Source: Aliidiomarina halalkaliphila (lineage in GTDB: Bacteria > Pseudomonadota > Gammaproteobacteria > Enterobacterales > Alteromonadaceae). Taken from it: a DNA stretch of 64,000 nt. Below are positions 57,981-64,000 of this stretch, one piece after another. Numbering within the stretch: position 1 is the stretch's first letter; each line of letters begins with the position of its first letter. The stretch is from positions 1,095,288 through 1,159,287 of the forward strand of contig NZ_VJWL01000001.1 in the NCBI RefSeq assembly GCF_007096385.1, in the 5' to 3' direction. The notes under the pieces were generated by a model. The model saw nothing but the letters and a program-made list of their open reading frames with translations, had not been told where the DNA came from and did no database searches. Position numbers and translations under genes: made by a program.

Positions 57981-58024
57981 AAAACCCAAGCACAGTATGG
58001 ACCGAAACACTGTGCTTGGGTTTT
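57981..58024 (-). terminator. Hairpin between pal and cpoB
   Basis: A perfect 16-bp stem (57981-57996 with 58009-58024; ACTGTGCTTGGGTTTT) ends with T residues on the minus strand. A second small hairpin with a CGAA loop lies at 58030-58051. It may attenuate readthrough from pal into cpoB. Confidence 0.72.
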
Positions 58025-58067
58025 CATCGGGAGGAAACCGAAGTTTCCTCCGTCAGAAACGTCGTTC

Positions 58068-58601
58068 TTAGTACACTAATACCGCACGGCGGTTTTGTGA
58101 CCAAGCACGCTCATTGCTACCACGAGCAATCGGCTTTTCCTCACCGTAAGACACGGTGGTGATCTGCGACGATTGAACACCGAGGTTGCGCATATAATCG
58201 CCAACGGCTTTGGCACGACGCTCGCCTAGGGCGATGTTGTACTCAGGCGTTCCACGTTCATCTGTGTGGCCTTCGATAACAACAGAGACCGATGGATTGC
58301 GAACCAAATAGTCTGCGTGTGCCGACAACAGTTCCGCAAACTCGCTGCGAATTCCTGAATCGTCAAAATCAAAATAGATGGTGGTTTCCTGACGAAGCTC
58401 AGCATAACGCTGCTGACGCTGCTCTTCTGGGGTACGCATGCGATCTGCGCCGCCCACTTCAACGCCGCGACGGTCTTGCGACGCTTGCGTATCAGAAGTG
58501 CCAGTAGTATCGCTGTCAGCATCAGGAGTGCTTGAACACGCCGCAAGTGCTAACACAGGGATGGCAAACGCCAGAGCTTTCACAACTTTGTTTAACTGCA
58601 T
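58068..58601 (-). CDS. pal: Peptidoglycan-associated lipoprotein Pal
   Basis: A 177-residue outer-membrane lipoprotein (lipobox ALAACSS) with an acidic Thr/Ser-rich linker and an OmpA-like domain (about 65-177): IYFDFDDSGIRSEF, VVIEGHTDERGTPEYNIALGERRAKAV and YGEEKPIARGSNERAWSQNRR, which contain the peptidoglycan-binding residues. It anchors the outer membrane to peptidoglycan and meets TolB. Confidence 0.96.
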   Translation of the reverse strand: MQLNKVVKALAFAIPVLALAACSSTPDADSDTTGTSDTQASQDRRGVEVGGADRMRTPEEQRQQRYAELRQETTIYFDFDDSGIRSEFAELLSAHADYLVRNPSVSVVIEGHTDERGTPEYNIALGERRAKAVGDYMRNLGVQSSQITTVSYGEEKPIARGSNERAWSQNRRAVLVY

Positions 58602-58668
58602 GATTGCTGTCCTTTAACATTCGGGTTTGAAATAGTACAACCGTTATAAACTAACATGTTTTAAATCA

Positions 58669-60021
58669 TCAGAGAAACGGCGACCAAGCCGGCGCTTTTA
58701 CTTCACCTTCGCGAGCAGGTAAGCGCGCCCGGAACCGTCCATCCATCGACACTAGTGCCAAGACCTGTCGGTCACGGTACGTTGTGCTGTAGATGATCAT
58801 ACTGCCATTTGGTGCAATGCTCGGAGACTCATCCAAGCTAGTCTGCGTCAACACCTGTAAATTCCCTCGGGGGAAGTCCTGACGCGCAATATGGAACAAA
58901 CCATTCGCGCGGTGAACCACCACTATTCCGTTCCCATCGGGAGTTACGTTACCGCCGAGGTTAGATTCCCCCTCGAAGGTAATACGACTTACTCGTTTTG
59001 TGTCTAAATCTACGCGATACACTTGCGCGCGACCACCTCTTTCGGAGGTAAACACTAAAGATTTTCCATCCGGCGTCCAGCTCGGTTCGGTATCGATGCG
59101 CCAGTGGTCTGTGATTTTGGTTAACTGGCGACTTTCGATGTCCATAACATAGATATCTGGAGCGCCATCTTTCGACAGAACCATTGCCATCTTCTTGCCA
59201 TCAGGCGACCACGCTGGCGACCCATTAATACCCGGGAAAGACGTTAATTTCTCGCGCTGCGTGGTGTAAATATCCTGAATGAAAATCTCTGGACGGCCGT
59301 TTTCAAAACTTACGTACGCCACTTTGTTGCCATCGGGCGACCAGGTTGGCGACATTAACGGTTCTGGCGAGCGCAACAATACCCGCTCATTATAGCCGTC
59401 GTAGTCTGACACCATTAAGTGATAGGGATTTTCTGCATCCCAATCAATATAGATATAGGCGATACGGGTCAAAAACGCACCCCGCTCCCCTGTTAAAGCT
59501 TCGTAAACCACATCAGAGATGCGGTGAGCATACTGACGAAACTGAGCTGGGCTCACCACAGAACTGCGGCCTTCGATGATATGTTCATTGCTGTTTACCA
59601 GAGCGCCATCGACCATCGCTTGCGCGGTACCGCCGGTGATTTGGCCGCGTAATGGATCGATCAGCTCGTAGGTGACCTGAAACCGATTACCCGATAGCGG
59701 GCTTACTTCGCCTACTAACAGTGCTTCAACGCCCAAACGAGCCCAGCGGCTGTAGTCGTTAATTTCCGTATCTTTGCCTGGCGTTGCCGGAAGCTGATTG
59801 CGCGCCACCGGGCTAAAGCGACCGCTGCGAGTTAAGTCCGCGGCAATCACTTCAGCAAAATCATAGGGCTTTTCCCCTTCCCCTAGCCATTGAAACGGTA
59901 CAATCGCCAGTGGGCGGGCACGATCCTGACCCTCGGTGATCACGATCTCTAACGTCGAGCCTTGGCCAAACGCGGTAAACGCGGCCATCCACACCAATAA
60001 TCCTGCGAGTAAACGTTTCAT
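58669..60021 (-). CDS. tolB: Tol-Pal system protein TolB
   Basis: A 450-residue periplasmic protein. After a signal peptide ([16 protein letters not shown]) comes the N-terminal domain ([21 protein letters not shown]), then a six-bladed propeller with repeated PxWSPDGxxxAYVS units ([48 protein letters not shown]). It binds Pal and TolA. Starts at GTG 60027, ATG 60024 or ATG 60021; the last leaves proper spacing to GGAG. Confidence 0.96.
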   Translation of the reverse strand: MKRLLAGLLVWMAAFTAFGQGSTLEIVITEGQDRARPLAIVPFQWLGEGEKPYDFAEVIAADLTRSGRFSPVARNQLPATPGKDTEINDYSRWARLGVEALLVGEVSPLSGNRFQVTYELIDPLRGQITGGTAQAMVDGALVNSNEHIIEGRSSVVSPAQFRQYAHRISDVVYEALTGERGAFLTRIAYIYIDWDAENPYHLMVSDYDGYNERVLLRSPEPLMSPTWSPDGNKVAYVSFENGRPEIFIQDIYTTQREKLTSFPGINGSPAWSPDGKKMAMVLSKDGAPDIYVMDIESRQLTKITDHWRIDTEPSWTPDGKSLVFTSERGGRAQVYRVDLDTKRVSRITFEGESNLGGNVTPDGNGIVVVHRANGLFHIARQDFPRGNLQVLTQTSLDESPSIAPNGSMIIYSTTYRDRQVLALVSMDGRFRARLPAREGEVKAPAWSPFL

Positions 60022-60033
60022 CATCACTCCAAA

Positions 60034-60942
60034 TTAATCAAAACGCGGTTCAAACCGCATCGTAAAGCTTCTAAACTGCGCTGCCACATCGGGGTCATCC
60101 GACATAGGCAAATTTCCTGCTCGTAATACTGCCGCCCGCGCTGAATCACACACGGCACGGTCGCCGTCGCCTGCTTGTACATTAGTTACAAAACCATCGC
60201 GGGCCAAACTAATGGTGAGCACGCACGATTGCCCACGCATACTTGGGCTGGTAATCCAGTGACGCTGCACGGTGGAGCGAATCAGGGCTTGATAACGCTC
60301 AACTTCCGTCATTACCCGTTGCTGACGCACCCGGGCGCGTTCTGCTTGCTCACGCTCCAAACGCTCTTGAATTTGCCGTTCACGCTCGGCGCGTTCACGT
60401 GCTTCTTGTTCTTGTCGCTGCCGCTCTTCTTCCCGGCGCTGACGTTCCGCTTCCGCTTGGCGTTCTTGCTCACGCTGGCGTTCTAGGCGCTCGGCGGCTT
60501 CTTGACGCTCGCGCTCCGCCTGTTGTGCTTCTTGCCGCGCACGCTGGGCTTGTTGCTCAGCTTGTTGCCGTTCACGTTCTTGCTGTTCACGCTGCGCCTG
60601 CAATTCTCGGGCACGTTGTTGCTCACGTTGCCGTTGCTGTTCAGCTTCACGGGCACGACGTTCGATATCGGCAATACGTTGCTCTTCAGCACGGCGCTCT
60701 GCTTCCCGTTGCTGTTGCAGGCGCTGCACTTGTTCTTGCAAGCGACTCTCGTCGACCGCCACCGCTTCCACGATATCCACTTCAGGCGCCGCAAATTGCG
60801 GCTGCGCAAGGGTATCCGTTGCCGGTGTAAATTCCATACTGACTAAAAGCAGCGCACCGATCACCACATGCAGCCCGACCGAATAGCCGATGGGCTGCCA
60901 AGGAATGGCTCCTGCTTTTACCACGTTCTTCATCTGCTTCAC
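60034..60942 (-). CDS. tolA: Cell envelope protein TolA
   Basis: A 302-residue protein: a membrane anchor (IGYSVGLHVVIGALLLVSM), a long charged coiled coil (about 60-215) rich in Arg, Gln and Glu (for example QRLQQQREAERRAEEQR), and the C-terminal domain that binds TolB (RYQALIRSTVQRHWITSPSM). It spans the periplasm and transmits force from TolQR to TolB/Pal. The coil is Arg/Gln-rich where E. coli TolA is Lys/Ala-rich. Confidence 0.95.
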   Translation of the reverse strand: MKQMKNVVKAGAIPWQPIGYSVGLHVVIGALLLVSMEFTPATDTLAQPQFAAPEVDIVEAVAVDESRLQEQVQRLQQQREAERRAEEQRIADIERRAREAEQQRQREQQRARELQAQREQQERERQQAEQQAQRARQEAQQAERERQEAAERLERQREQERQAEAERQRREEERQRQEQEARERAERERQIQERLEREQAERARVRQQRVMTEVERYQALIRSTVQRHWITSPSMRGQSCVLTISLARDGFVTNVQAGDGDRAVCDSARAAVLRAGNLPMSDDPDVAAQFRSFTMRFEPRFD

Positions 60943-61370
60943 TACTCCGGCGGCTGCGTCATCAAGCCCACTTTCGGGGCACCCGCACGCTGTAACAATA
61001 CCATGAGCTGTACCACCTGCGCGTAAGCTACTTGACCGTCACCGCGCACAACCACTGGGGTTTCTGGGTCTAACTGCAAATGAGCCGCCACTAAGGTTGC
61101 CAAGTCGACTGCGGACATTGGCGAATCCTGATTGTCGCCCATATTAATAAAATAATTGCCATCACGATCAACGGTGGCTACTAACGGTTGACGATCATCA
61201 TCCCGTAAAGGTTCCGCATCGGCCCGGGGTAGTTCAACGTCGACACCTTGGGTGATTAAGGGTGCGGCCACCATAAAAATAATCAACAGCACAAGCATCA
61301 CGTCGATGTATGGAACAACGTTCATCTCCGACATAGCGGTGCGCTTACGGCGCTGAATAAAGGCCTCCAT
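60942..61370 (-). CDS. tolR: Tol-Pal motor protein TolR
   Basis: A 142-residue ExbD/TolR protein. The single membrane segment contains the proton-carrying Asp (VPYIDVMLVLLIIFMVAAP) and is preceded by a basic N terminus (QRRKRTAMSEMN). The periplasmic domain follows (VVRGDGQVAYAQVVQLMVLL). It uses the proton motive force with TolQ. Three bases from tolQ and one-base overlap with tolA. Confidence 0.96.
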   Translation of the reverse strand: MEAFIQRRKRTAMSEMNVVPYIDVMLVLLIIFMVAAPLITQGVDVELPRADAEPLRDDDRQPLVATVDRDGNYFINMGDNQDSPMSAVDLATLVAAHLQLDPETPVVVRGDGQVAYAQVVQLMVLLQRAGAPKVGLMTQPPE

Positions 61371-61372
61371 GA

Positions 61373-62092
61373 TTAGGCCTCCTGCCCCTGTGATAACGGG
61401 CTATTGCTTGTCACTGCGCCGCCCATGGTTTGACGTTGCAAAATCGACGTGAATTCTTCGGCAAAGTTAATATAGTTGCCGTCGATAGAGCCGATTTGCG
61501 ATGAAAATTTGTTATAGGCGATAACCGCTGGAATCGCTGCAAACAAACCCATTGCCGTAGCAACAAGTGCCTCGGCGATACCTGGGGCCACCATTTGCAG
61601 TGTGGCCTGCTGCACGGAGCCAAGCGCGATAAATGCGTTCATAATCCCCCATACAGTACCGAACAGACCCACGTAGGGGCTGATTGAACCGATGGTCGCA
61701 AGCACCGACAGATGGGTTTCCAGACGATCCATTTCCCGAGAGTGCGCTACGCGCATTGCCCGCTGGGTGCCTGCCATAACCATTACACCGTCGGCATTTT
61801 TTACCTGACGAAGCCGCGCAAATTCGCGGAATCCGGAATGGAACAGATGCTCAGTGCCTTGGATACGTTTGCCTTTGGCGCTCACTTCTTTATAGAGCTT
61901 GGCAAGATCCACGCCCGACCAAAAACGCTCTTCAAACTTATGCGCTTCTTGCTCGGCTTGCTGCAATATTTTGCGGCGCTGAAAGATCAGAGCCCATGAC
62001 AAAATCGACATGAGCACCAACAAAATCATCACCAGCTGCACAACTAAACTGGCTTCTAAAAATAAATCAAAAAAGGATAATTCAGCTTCCAC
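61373..62092 (-). CDS. tolQ: Tol-Pal motor protein TolQ
   Basis: A 239-residue ExbB/TolQ protein with three membrane segments: FDLFLEASLVVQLVMILLVLMS in outline at the N terminus, ATIGSISPYVGLFGTVWGIMNAF (key GLFGTVWGIM), and ALVATAMGLFAAIPAVIAYN. These are the MotA/TolQ signatures. It forms the stator ring of the Tol motor. The GTG start overlaps ybgC by 11 bases. Confidence 0.96.
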   Translation of the reverse strand: MEAELSFFDLFLEASLVVQLVMILLVLMSILSWALIFQRRKILQQAEQEAHKFEERFWSGVDLAKLYKEVSAKGKRIQGTEHLFHSGFREFARLRQVKNADGVMVMAGTQRAMRVAHSREMDRLETHLSVLATIGSISPYVGLFGTVWGIMNAFIALGSVQQATLQMVAPGIAEALVATAMGLFAAIPAVIAYNKFSSQIGSIDGNYINFAEEFTSILQRQTMGGAVTSNSPLSQGQEA

Positions 62093-62492
62093 GTCCGATA
62101 ACCTCTAGAATTGGACCGGGGATCGCCACCGGTTTCATCGTATGTAAATTTACGCACGCCGCTTTAACATCAGCAACACAGAGTAACTCGCCGGCAGCAT
62201 TAAAGACCTGTTGTTGGCATTCAATTGATGCCCGCCGAATTCGCTTTGGCTCCACGGTGACCGTGAGGGTGTCATTAAAGCGGGCGGGCGCTTGCAAATC
62301 AAGAGCCACATGTCGCACCACAAAACCAATGCCTTGCGCTAACCACACATCTTGCTCAACGCCAGCAGCGCGCAACCATTCGGTGCGCGCCCGCTCACAG
62401 AATTTCAGGTAATTGGCATAGTAAACAATGCCGCCAGCGTCTGTATCTTCGTAATACACACGCACGGGCCAAGAAAATTCTACCAACCTCAC
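62082..62492 (-). CDS. ybgC: Acyl-CoA thioesterase YbgC
   Basis: A 136-residue hot-dog-fold thioesterase, first gene of the Tol-Pal operon as in E. coli. PVRVYYEDTDAGGIVYYANYL carries the catalytic Asp; WLRAAGV and FVVRHVALDLQAPARFNDTL follow. It hydrolyses acyl-CoA or acyl-ACP and is linked to phospholipid metabolism. Start is GTG at 62492; a TTG two codons later would give better spacing to the GGGGGA upstream. Confidence 0.94.
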   Translation of the reverse strand: MRLVEFSWPVRVYYEDTDAGGIVYYANYLKFCERARTEWLRAAGVEQDVWLAQGIGFVVRHVALDLQAPARFNDTLTVTVEPKRIRRASIECQQQVFNAAGELLCVADVKAACVNLHTMKPVAIPGPILEVIGRGS

Positions 62493-62589
62493 TCCCCCTA
62501 TGAGCTATTGGTCACAACAGCAAACTACTATATCGCAGGTATACTCACAAATTAAAGAGCCTGCGCTCGTTAACCCACCCCCTGCGACA

Positions 62590-62815
62590 CACAACAATTC
62601 CGCCCCAGGGGTGAAACTCACCAATACCGCCTTCTCCGCGCAACCCAAACACTTCAAAGAACCCAATCCCCATGCGCCCTCCGAGCCTTTTTAACAACTT
62701 CGCCCCAGGGGTGTAACTGATGTTTTCTCCGATCTCCAACAATTCCGCCCCAGGGGTGTAACTGATGTTTTCTCCGATCTCCAACAATTCCGCCCCTGGG
62801 GTGGAACGATTGTTT
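62590..62815. repeat. Family B cluster, four copies
   Basis: Cores at 62603, then after 100 bp (centre TTCTCCGCGCAACCCAAACA) 62703, 62748 and 62793 at 45-bp steps. It lies upstream of ybgC. The following stretch 62816-63020 is AT-rich with no ORF; it ends in the sRNA promoter. Confidence 0.92.
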
Positions 62816-63022
62816 CGCAGGTGCAACATCGACGGTAAGACATTAGCCTAACAGAAGAGTTTCACCAGACTTTTATTAATCTATAAACATTACAAAAGAA
62901 TTACAAAAAGCACGTAATAAAAAGGGTTAGAAAGAATTGTTAACGAAAAGTTGGTTATTTTTTATTCCATACAAAGTTTTAACACATTAGTTTTTGTAAT
63001 GCGAAATAGCAGTTTTTCTCGC

Positions 63023-63050
63023 TTGAGACTGGTCGGATAAGCCCTATAAT
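63023..63050 (+). promoter_or_regulatory. Strong sigma-70-type promoter
   Basis: TTGAGA (63023-63028), a 16-base spacer and a perfect TATAAT (63045-63050), preceded by AT-rich DNA that could act as an UP element. No protein-coding frame of note follows; a terminator ends the transcript about 175 bases later. Confidence 0.8.
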
Positions 63051-63056
63051 ACGCCC

Positions 63057-63229
63057 CATGTTCAGGGCAACGCTCTGACAACCAGTTTTAAGGATCGATT
63101 GTCGCTTTCCTTAATACGATGTAAGAGGTGTTCGGATAAACAGCTTTTTCATCGGTAGTTCCTGGATTTAACTTCCTCCTTGTTGTTGTTACAACTTCGC
63201 CCACTCATCCCCTGAGTGGGCTTTTTTTT
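63057..63229 (+). ncRNA. Candidate small RNA of about 170 bases
   Basis: A consensus promoter and a strong terminator enclose about 173 bases with no convincing ORF. Local stems can be drawn: TCAGGGCAACGCTCTGA near 63062, and TTAAGGA (63087-63093)/TCCTTAA (63107-63113). A pyrimidine-rich part, ACTTCCTCCTTGTTGTTGTT, precedes the terminator and could be a target-binding region because it is complementary to ribosome sites. I compared it from memory with 6S, 4.5S, GcvB, Spot 42 and RyhB and found no match. It sits in the ruvB-ybgC gap on the opposite strand to both. Confidence 0.65.
63199..63229 (+). terminator. Terminator of the candidate small RNA
   Basis: Stem GCCCACTCA/TGAGTGGGC (63199-63207 with 63213-63221), five-base loop, and eight T residues. 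Confidence 0.9.
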
Positions 63230-63249
63230 GCGCTAAATTTACGTAAATC

Positions 63250-63515
63250 ATGAGTTCCACCCCTGGGGTGGAATTGTTGGAGAATGGTGAAAACATCAGT
63301 TTCACCCCTGGGGCGAAGTTGTTGGAGATCGGAGAAAACATCAGTTCCACCCCTGGGGTACAATTGTTGAAAAGGGCTTCGGGCCCTTGTGGTTCCTAGG
63401 TTTGTTGGGTGAAGGGTGAGTGCACGGAGATGCGGAGAAAGTTGAATTACACCCCTGGGGCGGAATTGTTGGAGATCGGAGAAAAGTGGAGTTTCACCCC
63501 TGGGGCGGAATTGTT
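63250..63515. repeat. Family B cluster, five copies (3+2)
   Basis: Cores at 63260, 63305, 63350, then after 102 bp 63452 and 63497. The centre has, on the minus strand, CATCTCCGTGCACTCACCC. The last core is 14 bases from the ruvB stop. Confidence 0.93.
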
Positions 63516-63519
63516 GGGG

Positions 63520-64000
63520 TTAGGGTTTGCTGAGGCCGAAGTGGGTGTAGGCGTGGGAGGTGGCAATGCGGCCGCGGGGGGTGCGCTGGATAAAGCCCTG
63601 TTGGATCAGATAAGGCTCGAGCACGTCTTCGATGGTGTCTTTTTCTTCGCCAATGGCGGCGGCGAGGTTTTCGAGGCCGACCGGCCCGCCCATAAACTTC
63701 TCGATAATGGCTTTAAGCAGTTTACGGTCCATGTAGTCAAAGCCGGCTTTATCCACATCCACCATATCCAATGCAGCAGCGGCTACTTCGGCCGTGATCG
63801 GGCCGCTGGATTTCACTTGCGCAAAGTCGCGCACACGGCGCAGTAAACGGTTGGCGATACGTGGCGTACCGCGGGAACGGGCGGCCACTTCTCGGGCGCC
63901 GTCGTCGGCTAATTCCATACTCAAGTAAGACGCCGAACGGCGCACAATCGTGGTGAGCTCATCCACCGAGTAAAACTCCAAGCGCTGCACGATGCCGAAG
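63520..64000 (-). CDS. ruvB: Holliday junction helicase RuvB, C-terminal part (cut by window edge)
   Basis: The 3' part of ruvB, about 160 residues. The frame enters from the right edge as [11 protein letters not shown], the RuvB segment after the Walker region. Next come the sensor 2 motif [20 protein letters not shown] and the winged-helix domain ([63 protein letters not shown]). RuvB drives branch migration with RuvA. The GTG at 63990 lies inside the conserved domain and is not the start. Confidence 0.96.
   Translation of the reverse strand, partial: FGIVQRLEFYSVDELTTIVRRSASYLSMELADDGAREVAARSRGTPRIANRLLRRVRDFAQVKSSGPITAEVAAAALDMVDVDKAGFDYMDRKLLKAIIEKFMGGPVGLENLAAAIGEEKDTIEDVLEPYLIQQGFIQRTPRGRIATSHAYTHFGLSKP

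Noticed and set aside
63057..63229. 6S RNA, GcvB, Spot 42 or 4.5S RNA
   Set aside because: Neither the primary motifs nor the long closing stem of 6S or the 4.5S apical loop are present; the GU-rich target region of GcvB is lacking.
63520..63990. Complete gene of 156 codons at the right edge
   Set aside because: The apparent start is an internal GTG of ruvB; conserved FGIV residues continue upstream to the window edge.

Overview
The window is chromosomal DNA from a gammaproteobacterium. The block ruvB / ybgC-tolQRAB-pal-cpoB / tRNA-Lys / nadA has the order familiar from enteric and marine gammaproteobacteria, and RfaH, AsnA/AsnC and the GltBD type point the same way. The abundance of sodium-linked and osmolyte transporters (Mrp antiporter, SLC13 symporter, Na/Pi and Na/Ca proteins, a BCCT carrier) suggests a marine or halophilic member, perhaps of the Alteromonadales. 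The genus is inference only.

Layout. 1-5.7 kb: rfaH, pgi, an ImmA-type peptidase with a 42-residue partner ORF, a beta-CASP RNA-processing hydrolase. 5.8-11.2 kb: a five-gene signalling cassette on the minus strand (HTH-REC regulator, REC-GGDEF-EAL protein, Hpt protein, degenerate EAL protein, GAF hybrid histidine kinase). 11.6-15.5 kb: two lipoproteins, one a 1012-residue leucine-rich-repeat metzincin. 16.1-20.4 kb: an fbpABC ferric-iron importer with a Fur box. 20.4-28.9 kb: cyclic-nucleotide phosphodiesterase, DUF3429 protein, Na/Ca exchanger, BCCT transporter, Na/phosphate cotransporter, GDT1-type manganese exporter, and an amino-acid-type binding lipoprotein. 29.3-33.2 kb: an arsenic locus (arsR, acr3, GAPDH, arsJ). 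33.6-41.5 kb: nitrogen assimilation (gltB, gltD, asnC, asnA). 41.8-43.5 kb: iron storage (bfd and two complementary bacterioferritins). 43.5-50.4 kb: a translationally coupled Mrp-type operon. 50.5-56.6 kb: small and hypothetical genes, tRNA-Ser, an SLC13 symporter, an epimerase-like protein and nadA. 56.7-62.5 kb: two tRNA-Lys genes and the Tol-Pal operon. 62.8-64 kb: a candidate small RNA and the 3' part of ruvB.

The most striking feature is not a gene. Between the genes lie 17 clusters with about 80 copies (hand count) of a GC-rich dyad built on CCCC(A/T)GGGG. Within a cluster the copies are almost always exactly 45 bp apart. Most clusters are two arrays in opposite orientation around a semi-conserved centre that leaves a gap of about 90 bp (two periods), and the outermost copy usually lies 10-30 bp from a stop codon. 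A second dyad, CCAACGC-N3-GCGTTGG, occurs about 17 times and also hugs stop codons. These two systems fill nearly all of the long gaps and even interrupt operons (fbpA/fbpB, GAPDH/arsJ). I do not recognise either family.
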